NCBI GenBank assembly: GCA_902767145.1
Contig: CACXGG010000084.1
Span: 1 to 15,803, forward strand
Direction: 5' to 3'
Length of the DNA: 15,803 nucleotides
DNA from: Oscillospiraceae bacterium
Lineage (GTDB): Bacteria > Bacillota > Clostridia > Saccharofermentanales > Saccharofermentanaceae
This document shows positions 6,720 through 13,271 of this stretch, piece by piece. The first letter of the stretch is position 1, and every line of letters starts with the position of its first letter. A model generated the notes under the pieces. That model was given only the letters and a program-made list of their open reading frames with translations, did no database searches and was not told the DNA's origin. The position numbers and the translations under genes were made by a program.

Positions 6720-7763
6720 ATGCCGAAATGCCGCTCAATAAGCTTGTTGTCAAAGTACAGATCCGAACTGATGGGTATAGCCATGATATCTGTTATCCTG
6801 TACCACTTTTCGCAGGATACGCATTCTTCAGGTTATAACTTCACCCTCCCTTTGAACTTTTTTTACAACTATATATGGAGCAGCGGGGTCGATATCTTTC
6901 TTTTGCTGTCCGGGATAAGTATTTTCTATTCCCTGAAGCGGTCTTTTGACCTCAAGTCGTTTTATACCAAAAGGATAAAGCGTATCATCCTTCCTTACCT
7001 GATAGTTGCGGGGATCTATTTTCTGATCATAGATGCCATCATGTCAAAAGATCTCCTATTGTTCATAAAGGACCTTTCATTCTACAGCTGGTTTGAGAGC
7101 GGATTATCAACATTCTGGTATATACTGGTGATCCTTTTGTGCTACGCCTTCGCTCCGCTCTTTTTCCGTCTGGCAGACAAAAAAGACAGTAAAGGCTATG
7201 GGATGGTCCTTATCATTATCATAACCATCATCGCCTGCGTATACATAACTCTTCTATATTTTTTCCGGTTTCCATTCTACGACAACTTTAATATAGGTCT
7301 TGCCAGGATCCCTGTCTTCTTCATAGGAATGGTCATAGGCAAGTTTTCATATGGGAATAAAGAAATCTCTCTCATTACGCCCTGTCTATTCCTGATCACG
7401 GCTGTACTTATCTACTTCCAGTCAGTAGTCCCCACATATCTCATGAGATATCTTTTTGCAGTAAATGCTGTATCTTTTTCATTCATCCTGACAGTCATCT
7501 TCGAAAAGCTATTGTCAGGCAAAAAAGTCTTCGAAAAGTTGATAAGCCCGTTCCTTTCATGGTTTGGCAGGAACTCTCTTGAGATCTATCTTTGTCATGT
7601 AACCATAAGAAGGACTTTCAACAGATCCGGTCATCCCTGTTCCCATTACAGATATGAGATAACGATGATCGCTCTTTCCCTTATATCCGCAGTGCTCCTT
7701 AACAGGATCGTAAATATAATATTGTCCCGGAACGTCAGGACGATCCGGGACAATAGAGAGTGA
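6720..7763 (+). CDS. acyltransferase-3 family integral membrane protein
   Basis: A 347-residue protein with about ten hydrophobic helices, the usual size for acyltransferase-3 (OafA/NodX-type) proteins, which move acetyl or other acyl groups onto surface sugars. Family signs are the helix MGIAMISVILYHF with the conserved histidine (H29), SSGVDIFLLLSG, and the basic KRIKRIILPYL segment near 83-94. A late NSLEIYLCHV helix matches the family's C-terminal signature. The ATG at 6720 has AAAGGA nine bases upstream and its own candidate promoter. It is monocistronic and convergent with the lic-type operon, and its last codons encode the operon's presumed terminator hairpin. Base composition looks more AT-rich than the neighbours, perhaps a sign of separate origin. 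The acylated target is unknown; an envelope glycan or teichoic-type polymer is inferred from context. Confidence 0.8.
   Translation: MPKCRSISLLSKYRSELMGIAMISVILYHFSQDTHSSGYNFTLPLNFFYNYIWSSGVDIFLLLSGISIFYSLKRSFDLKSFYTKRIKRIILPYLIVAGIYFLIIDAIMSKDLLLFIKDLSFYSWFESGLSTFWYILVILLCYAFAPLFFRLADKKDSKGYGMVLIIIITIIACVYITLLYFFRFPFYDNFNIGLARIPVFFIGMVIGKFSYGNKEISLITPCLFLITAVLIYFQSVVPTYLMRYLFAVNAVSFSFILTVIFEKLLSGKKVFEKLISPFLSWFGRNSLEIYLCHVTIRRTFNRSGHPCSHYRYEITMIALSLISAVLLNRIVNIILSRNVRTIRDNRE
7720..7755 (-). terminator. hairpin terminator of the lic-type operon, inside the convergent gene
   Basis: TATTGTCCCGGA (7720-7731) and TCCGGGACAATA (7744-7755) are perfect 12-base arms. The 12-base centre can add about three more pairs after one A-A mismatch. 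On the minus strand the hairpin begins about 24 bases past the transporter stop codon and is followed by TTATATTTA, a moderately U-rich tail. It lies entirely within the last codons of the acyltransferase gene, where it encodes the basic C-terminal tail. No T tract follows on the plus strand. Confidence 0.6.
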
Positions 7764-7778
7764 CCTGTTTAAACTGTC

Positions 7779-9368
7779 TTATTTCTTATCTTCTGTTTCA
7801 GGCTTTAATACCTTACCTGTCTCAAGATAGTAGTAGGCGTCCTTTATGAAGCTTACTATGATCATGATGATTACTATCGCTACAGGGAAAGCTGCGATGA
7901 TGGATACCGACTGGATATTGTTCATGGAGCTCTCTGAGAAGATGAGTGCGATGGGAAGAAGGATAAGGAGCATTGCCCAGAAGAGCTTCATCTTCTTGGA
8001 AGCCATCTCATCGCCCTTCATGTTCTTGTAGGAGTAGGAAGATGCAACAAGTGTGATGGAGTCGAATGATGTTGCATAGAATGCGATCATGGACAGGATC
8101 AGGAGAACGAGAACGATCTGGTAGCAGGGAAGCTGCTTGATGAGCTCGATGATGACTGCATAGAGATCATATCCGTTTGCCTCATACATTCCGATGGCAT
8201 CGAACTTGCCTGTAACCTGAAGGTTGAGACCGTAGTTACCAAGAACGATGAAAGAGATAAGTGTGGAGCAGAGTCCGAAGGCATATGTTCCGAGGATGAC
8301 CTGCTTAACTGTACGGCCCCTGGAGATGTTACCCATGAAGAAAGGAGCAGCTACGCACCATACGAGCCAGTATGCCCAGTAGTACATTGTCCAGTTCTGG
8401 GGGAAGCAGTTCTCTCTGAGGGGATCTGTATATGTGCTGAGGACAGCGAAGTTCTGTGTAGCAAGACCGAGCTCGGAGAAACCGTTCTCAAGGATGTATA
8501 CAGCCTTGCCGCTGAAGATGAATACGAATGCCAGGATGAGACCGAAGAAGACCATGCAGATCTTGGAAAGAGCGTTAACGCCCTTCATTCCGATCATTAC
8601 TGAAGTTGTATATGTTGCAAATGTAACAAGAAGGATAGCGATTGTTACCCACTTGGAGTACTCGATACCGAAGAGTGTTGTAAGAGCATTACCAAGGAGA
8701 GGAGTAGCAACGGAGAATGTTGTTGCTGTACCTGCGATAAGAGCTACGATGGCAAGTACGTCGATGACCTTTCCGATGGGACCGTCTACCTTCTTACCGA
8801 GAAGGGCACGGCAGGACTCTGAATACTTCTGCTTGTTGGATCCTCTTACGTGGATCATGAAACCGAAGCATGCTGCAAGTACTGCATAGAAGCTCCATAC
8901 AACGGGACCCCAGTGGTAAAGGGGCATAACGTTAGCCCAGTCGTTGATAGTTCCTAAAGCCTGTACTCTGGGCTCCTCTGCGTAGTAGATCCACTCACAG
9001 AAGGAGTAGAAGAGGATATCAGCTGCAAGACCGCAGCAGAATACCATGGCACCCCATGCGAAGAAACCATACTTAGGCTTCTCGTCAGGTCCTCCAAGTC
9101 TTACGTTACCGATCTTGGAGAAAGAGATGAAAAGAGATACCAGGAAGATACCGAGAGCTACTACGAGGTAGTAAAGACCCATCTGGTCTCCGAGAAAAGT
9201 TCTGATGGCACTGATCGTATTTGTTGAACCTTCGGGATTGATGATGAATGTTGCACAAAGTACAAGGAGTACTACCAGGGGCGCGATGGTCGTTACAGGA
9301 TCGATCTTACGTCCTTTTTCTACTGTCTTGATATTCTCTTCGACAGCTTTCTTACTTTTGTTACTCAT
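7779..9368 (-). CDS. BCCT-family transporter, probable choline importer
   Basis: A 529-residue, 12-helix protein of the betaine/carnitine/choline transporter family. Start 9368 (MSNKSKK) is chosen because the in-frame upstream codons form the purine-rich GAGGAAGGAAAGG ribosome binding site; longer versions run into the upstream gene. Family signs are the early WGAMVFCCGLAADILF helix followed by EWIYYAEEP, which is CaiT-like; the aromatic substrate box W331-x-Y333-W334-x-x-W337; and the nearly invariant ISRGRTV (348-354). It lacks the long C-terminal osmosensing tail of BetP, so nutrient uptake is more likely than osmoprotection. As last gene after the kinase and cytidylyltransferase genes it takes the place that LicB, an unrelated transporter, holds in the pneumococcal lic1 cluster. 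Choline specificity is inferred from this context; carnitine or betaine cannot be excluded. Confidence 0.88.
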   Translation of the reverse strand: MSNKSKKAVEENIKTVEKGRKIDPVTTIAPLVVLLVLCATFIINPEGSTNTISAIRTFLGDQMGLYYLVVALGIFLVSLFISFSKIGNVRLGGPDEKPKYGFFAWGAMVFCCGLAADILFYSFCEWIYYAEEPRVQALGTINDWANVMPLYHWGPVVWSFYAVLAACFGFMIHVRGSNKQKYSESCRALLGKKVDGPIGKVIDVLAIVALIAGTATTFSVATPLLGNALTTLFGIEYSKWVTIAILLVTFATYTTSVMIGMKGVNALSKICMVFFGLILAFVFIFSGKAVYILENGFSELGLATQNFAVLSTYTDPLRENCFPQNWTMYYWAYWLVWCVAAPFFMGNISRGRTVKQVILGTYAFGLCSTLISFIVLGNYGLNLQVTGKFDAIGMYEANGYDLYAVIIELIKQLPCYQIVLVLLILSMIAFYATSFDSITLVASSYSYKNMKGDEMASKKMKLFWAMLLILLPIALIFSESSMNNIQSVSIIAAFPVAIVIIMIIVSFIKDAYYYLETGKVLKPETEDKK

Positions 9369-9426
9369 GTTTCTATTTTCCTTTCCTTCCTCATTCATAT
9401 ATAAATGATTATTAGAAGCTAAACCT

Positions 9427-10146
9427 TTATACCGCCCTGCGGTAATCCTTATATGATCCGTCGATGGCGACAAGTTCCTCAAAACTGTCGATCTCGAACA
9501 CATCCTCGTTTCTCATCTCTCTTATTCCCAGAGTGAAATCCTCACTGTGTACAAATACCGGGATATCATCCCAGTAGATATTCCTGTTGCCGCTCTCGAA
9601 CTCTTTCTCAATATCTTTCCTGAGAGTAGCGGCATCTTCCCTGCTCCATCTGGAGATGCTGTAGAGCTGCCAGCCGTTTACACCGCCGTCCCTTGAGCAG
9701 GAGATCACCTCTCCGTTCTCCACCTGAAGGAGCCATTCGTCTGTATATCCGTTGACCCTTACTGCGTTATATCCGGATCTTTCAAAATCAGGATCCAGGA
9801 TATCCCTGTTATAGATCATCTGGTCAGCATCAAGGATGATGACGTCAGTATCGAGATATTCCCTGGCACAGTAGAGGGAAGAGATATTATTACATGTATC
9901 GTAGTAAGGATTGTTTACGATGGTGATCCCGGGATAATCTTCCTTCAGGACCTCAAAGCACTCTGCGAGATAACCGGTTACTACCACGATATCATCGATA
10001 CCCTCGGACTTAAGCCCGGTAATTACAGTATCGATCATCCTTACACCGTTTACCTTCACCAGGGGCTTAGGTATATCGAAGGTAACAGGATGCATCCTGT
10101 CGCCCTTTCCGGCAGCCATTATGATGGCTCTCTTTACTTTATGCAT
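9427..10146 (-). CDS. licC: LicC-like CTP:phosphocholine cytidylyltransferase
   Basis: A 239-residue nucleotidyltransferase predicted to join CTP and phosphocholine into CDP-choline in the cytoplasm. The N-terminal IIMAAGKGDRM (8-18) with PKPLVKVNG is the nucleotide-binding signature, DAD (106-108) is the metal-site motif, and EID (218-220) near the C-terminus is the second acidic site. Along most of its length it matches what I remember of Streptococcus pneumoniae LicC, including the N-I-S-S-L-Y, D-E-W, Y-W-D-D and F-E-I-D-S segments, and it has the same size. Start 10146 has AGAGGGG just upstream and overlaps the preceding gene by 13 bases; longer in-frame starts lie inside that gene. It is the second cytidylyltransferase domain in the operon and keeps the canonical acidic residues, so it is the better candidate for the main CDP-choline synthase. 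Confidence 0.85.
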   Translation of the reverse strand: MHKVKRAIIMAAGKGDRMHPVTFDIPKPLVKVNGVRMIDTVITGLKSEGIDDIVVVTGYLAECFEVLKEDYPGITIVNNPYYDTCNNISSLYCAREYLDTDVIILDADQMIYNRDILDPDFERSGYNAVRVNGYTDEWLLQVENGEVISCSRDGGVNGWQLYSISRWSREDAATLRKDIEKEFESGNRNIYWDDIPVFVHSEDFTLGIREMRNEDVFEIDSFEELVAIDGSYKDYRRAV

Positions 10147-11903
10147 ATTCCCCTCTTTTCTGCCTCTTCCACAGCGATCCTGTAGAATTCCTTTGCATAT
10201 CTGTACTGCTTCAGTGAATACTCTCCGAACTCCACGCCCAGTGCTCTTTTGAACTCGCACCAGTTGCTCCAGAGAAGGCCGCATACTGCCACATAGCAGT
10301 AGATCTTGATCCTGGTGACATCAGGGCACTTTCCGCCGAAATAGATATCGATAAGGTGGTCCACCTCATCCTTTGTATAGAACGAATAGATGCTGAACAT
10401 GGCAAGGTCCACATGGGGATCCTGCATTCCTGAATATTCCCAGTCAGTGAGCTGAAGCTGCTCCTGTCCGTTCTCATCGTTATAGAAGAGGAAATTATCC
10501 GGTACCGCATCGATATGTGTGAGGCATCTCTTCTCACAGGCCTTCTCCACAAAACCGCGGAGGGACAGTACATTCTCATGCGTAACCACATAATCTTTAT
10601 AAGCGGAATCATGACCATTCCAGAGTGTCTGGTAGAATTCGATCTGGCCGAAGATATCAAAGTCGTGATCCACTTTTATCTCCTGGTCATGGAAGCTCTT
10701 AAGGAGCTTCATTCCCCTCTCGAGGTCATTATCATCCTCGGGATCCAGGGAGCGGACGTCATTAAGGAACTTGGTGATCTTATATCCGTTCTTTGGATTG
10801 ATATAGACGGGATCATCGCAGAAACCCTTGCCTGAGATCATGTGATAGACCTGGGCCTCGTGCTCCCTGTCGATGAGTACATCTGTTCCCTCCCCGGGGA
10901 TCCTCATGATGTACCTGTTGTCCTTACATGTGAAGATAAATGATCTGTTGGTCATTCCCTTCTTAAGGATCTCGATATCCTTTACCTCGGAATGATCCAC
11001 ACCGAAACAGTTTGCTATAACATCGATGGCATCTGATCTGAGCTGGTCGGAATCCCTGTCGAACTCGCGGAGCTGCTCATATGTATTGATCTCGACTGCC
11101 TCAGAAGGACTTGCGATCTTCGCATTTACCTTGGGATCAAGATCAAAGAGGGCTGCCTCCCAGAAGAGGCTGTCATTAGCAGGGTCTGCGGCAAGCTTCT
11201 TAACATTGTCAGAAAGCTGGGCTGCATCTTTTGAATCTATATAGGAGATACCGATCATCTTATTTGAATCGGCCTCACCCTTTCCTGTGATCTCCAGCTG
11301 TCTGTTGAGCTTGATGCCGCCGTTTCTTATCTTCTCCTCGGATACCATATACCAGGAGTAGGGCTCAAAGGTGGAGAAGGGGTTCTCACGGCACCAGATG
11401 TCACAGGGGATGATATAAGTATTATTTATCTTCTTTATTATCTTATTAACTGAATGGAGATTATTCTTTGATGAATAGTCGGCATTGACCACGAGATCAA
11501 CACCATACTTATCCATGAGATATTCGAACTGCTCCTTGAGGAAACCGACAACGATGGTGATATCCTTTATACCTGCCTCGTGGAGCTGCTCGATCTGTCT
11601 TTCGATGAGGCACTGGCCCTTTACCTGTATGAGGGCCTTGGGGATCTCCATATTGATGGGGACCATCCTCATACCGAATCCGGCGGCGAGGATGACTGCA
11701 TTATTAGGCTTTCTGGAATCCAAAAGCTCCTTGCCGGGCTTTAATATCTTAAGATCATCGGAGATATAGCCGCTGTCCTTAAGATCCTTGAGGGATCTGT
11801 TGACTACGCCCAGGGACAGACCTGTCCTTGAAGCGATGGCTCTCTGGTTGTCAGCACCGTACTTTACGATGGAAGTGAATACGTCAGCGTCGTATCTGTT
11901 CAC
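10134..11903 (-). CDS. licCA: winged-helix / LicC-like cytidylyltransferase / LicA-like choline kinase fusion
   Basis: A 589-residue three-part protein. Residues 1-62 form a winged helix-turn-helix (QRAIASRTGLSLGVVNRSL then a GYI wing). Residues 67-285 are a LicC-like nucleotidyltransferase (VILAAGFGMRM, PKALIQVKG, VGFLKEQFEYLMDKYG). Residues about 295-589 are a choline kinase: the Brenner-type motif LTHIDAVPDN (H463, D465, N470), LTDWEYSGMQDP with D487, and the W-x-x-W...FGEY tail typical of LicA. LicC-LicA fusions are known, for example in Treponema denticola. In this cytidylyltransferase the usual DAD reads CDI (167-169) and EID reads EIN (271-273), so activity or substrate may differ. The start is GTG at 11903 with AGGAG ten bases before; an in-frame stop lies upstream and the HTH needs this start. 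A promoter and three dyads precede it, suggesting autoregulation. Confidence 0.85.
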   Translation of the reverse strand: MNRYDADVFTSIVKYGADNQRAIASRTGLSLGVVNRSLKDLKDSGYISDDLKILKPGKELLDSRKPNNAVILAAGFGMRMVPINMEIPKALIQVKGQCLIERQIEQLHEAGIKDITIVVGFLKEQFEYLMDKYGVDLVVNADYSSKNNLHSVNKIIKKINNTYIIPCDIWCRENPFSTFEPYSWYMVSEEKIRNGGIKLNRQLEITGKGEADSNKMIGISYIDSKDAAQLSDNVKKLAADPANDSLFWEAALFDLDPKVNAKIASPSEAVEINTYEQLREFDRDSDQLRSDAIDVIANCFGVDHSEVKDIEILKKGMTNRSFIFTCKDNRYIMRIPGEGTDVLIDREHEAQVYHMISGKGFCDDPVYINPKNGYKITKFLNDVRSLDPEDDNDLERGMKLLKSFHDQEIKVDHDFDIFGQIEFYQTLWNGHDSAYKDYVVTHENVLSLRGFVEKACEKRCLTHIDAVPDNFLFYNDENGQEQLQLTDWEYSGMQDPHVDLAMFSIYSFYTKDEVDHLIDIYFGGKCPDVTRIKIYCYVAVCGLLWSNWCEFKRALGVEFGEYSLKQYRYAKEFYRIAVEEAEKRGICIK

Positions 11904-11958
11904 GAAATAACATCTCCTGTTTGTTCACGAAAAAGAAAAACCTCTTGTTCACGAACAA
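11896..11958. promoter_or_regulatory. triple operator-like repeats over the licCA transcription and translation starts
   Basis: The 10-base core TGTTCACGAA occurs three times in one orientation at 11897-11906, 11922-11931 and 11946-11955, 24-25 bases apart. The copy nearest the promoter is a perfect dyad, TTGTTC-AC-GAACAA (11945-11958). The middle copy departs from it at one of 14 positions and the last at three. The first-encountered copy covers the predicted transcription start and the last covers the GTG start codon. This is the layout expected of a repressor-controlled gene. Confidence 0.65.
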
Positions 11959-11959
11959 C

Positions 11960-11988
11960 ATGATAAACTTGTTATTTCTTTTTTTCAA
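11960..11988 (-). promoter_or_regulatory. internal promoter of the licCA-licC-transporter genes
   Basis: On the minus strand TTGAAA (complement of 11983-11988) and TATCAT (complement of 11960-11965) are separated by exactly 17 bases, and each matches consensus at five of six positions. The -35 lies in the last codons of the TagF-like gene. Predicted start near 11953 falls inside the perfect dyad at 11945-11958. Confidence 0.65.
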
Positions 11989-13270
11989 CCTTTTTTGACG
12001 TATTTTTTTCGGGCTTTTTGACGGCTTTTTCCTTTTCAGATGTTATTTCTTTATATTTATTGACAATAAAGTCTATGGTCCTTACGGTACCTTCACCCAT
12101 ATATACCCATGTCTCAGACCTTGCCTTATCCCTTCCCTCTTTGTAGTAGGGATCTGTAAGGACTGTATCTACCAGGTCCCTGATCTCTGTGAGGTTGTCT
12201 CCTGTAAGCTGCTTTCCAAGGAAAGGAAGGATACGGAGGGTCCAGGGCTGCTCATCAAGCCAGTAGTAGTCATAGCAGCCGGGATCGAAGGATGTGTCCG
12301 CATAAAGGATGGGCTTGTCGAAAGCCAGGGTGAAGTCGAAGATGATACCCGAGAAATCGGAGATGAGTACATCTGCATTAAAGAGTGACTCGAAGTTGTC
12401 GGGATTTCTGTCCCACTTGAGATGATCTCCTGCAGGGAACTTCTCCATGATGCCTTCCACCATTCCGGGATCGGCGATGAAGGACTGGGGATGGGGTCTT
12501 ACGATGATGTCATATCCGGTCTTCATGAGCTCTTCGAGAACAGAAGTGCCGTACTTGTTGAAGATACTGTTGGGGCCCCAGGAAGGTGCCAGGAGGATAG
12601 TCCTGTTCTCCTTTTCGGGCTTGGGCAGGGATGCGATCTTCGCTCTCATATCATCCATGTAAGGGATACCTACGAGCGCAAGGTCCTTGGCGGGAAGATT
12701 CCTCTTCTTCTCAAGTTCCCTTACCTCGTCGATCTGATACTGACCGGAAAGAAGGATGGAATCAAAATAGTCCGTACCGAACATCCTGTATCCTGCGATA
12801 TCATTTGCAGCATGCTGGACATGGCAGTAATGGTCTACGAACTTGGATCTCTTCCACTGGTATACATTAAGTCCGGGAGTAGATGCGATGACGATGCAGG
12901 CATTTACCATATTGAGCCTGGCGTATGCCTTGTTTCCCTCGCCAACGAACTCGAACTTTATATGCTCATACTTCTGCTCCAGGGCAGGATCGTCAGGAGA
13001 TGTGGTCCAGTAGACTACATCGATACCTCTCTTCTCGAACTCGTCGCAGAAAGGCTTGAATACCTCCCAGTATCTCTTTGCCTCAGCAAAGATAAGATAA
13101 GGGATCTTATTGCTGTCAACCTTGCTCTGCTTGCCTCTGGTGAAGATGAACTTGATCTTGACCCAGGCCACCTTAAACAGATAGATAAGAAATCCTACGA
13201 TACTTATCATTATGGTAAAGAGCATGCTTCCCGTTCCGGGATCTATATATAACATTATCTGGTCTGCCAT
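11972..13270 (-). CDS. TagF-like CDP-glycerol glycerophosphotransferase family protein
   Basis: A 432-residue member of the family that transfers an alcohol phosphate from a CDP-activated donor onto teichoic-acid-type chains. An N-terminal membrane helix (about 14-36) follows MLYIDPGTGSM, so the catalytic part should lie at the inner face of the membrane. Family motifs are the H150-x-x-H153 pair, LLAPSWGPNSIF (226-237), RPHP (258-261) and SDFSGIIFDF (304-313) with KPILYAD. The last 25 residues are a lysine-rich tail. The ATG at 13270 lies one base after the stop of the upstream gene (TGA-T-ATG) with AGGAGAG inside that gene's end, so translation is probably coupled. The donor is unknown: CDP-glycerol, CDP-ribitol or the CDP-choline made by neighbouring enzymes are all possible. 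It is shorter than classic TagF polymerases, which fits a primase or single-unit transferase. Confidence 0.82.
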   Translation of the reverse strand: MADQIMLYIDPGTGSMLFTIMISIVGFLIYLFKVAWVKIKFIFTRGKQSKVDSNKIPYLIFAEAKRYWEVFKPFCDEFEKRGIDVVYWTTSPDDPALEQKYEHIKFEFVGEGNKAYARLNMVNACIVIASTPGLNVYQWKRSKFVDHYCHVQHAANDIAGYRMFGTDYFDSILLSGQYQIDEVRELEKKRNLPAKDLALVGIPYMDDMRAKIASLPKPEKENRTILLAPSWGPNSIFNKYGTSVLEELMKTGYDIIVRPHPQSFIADPGMVEGIMEKFPAGDHLKWDRNPDNFESLFNADVLISDFSGIIFDFTLAFDKPILYADTSFDPGCYDYYWLDEQPWTLRILPFLGKQLTGDNLTEIRDLVDTVLTDPYYKEGRDKARSETWVYMGEGTVRTIDFIVNKYKEITSEKEKAVKKPEKNTSKKVEKKK

Positions 13271-13271
13271 A

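Noticed and set aside
7767..7774. Palindrome GTTTAAAC, also present at 1162-1169
   Set aside because: It is only 8 bases of low complexity, and one copy lies in coding sequence; no shared context suggests function.
9369..9503. A longer N-terminus for the BCCT transporter
   Set aside because: The extra codons cover the ribosome binding site and the end of licC, and add no recognisable segment.
10147..10284. A longer N-terminus for the stand-alone LicC
   Set aside because: It would lie within the choline kinase coding region in another frame. The start at 10146 has a strong AGAGGGG and matches the known length of LicC.
11971..12035. T-rich runs that look like terminator tails
   Set aside because: They encode the lysine-rich tail of the TagF-like protein on the minus strand and no stable stem precedes them.
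12422..13252. A 276-codon open frame on the plus strand
   Set aside because: It is antisense to the TagF-like gene, whose motifs are unmistakable, and no independent coding signal was seen.
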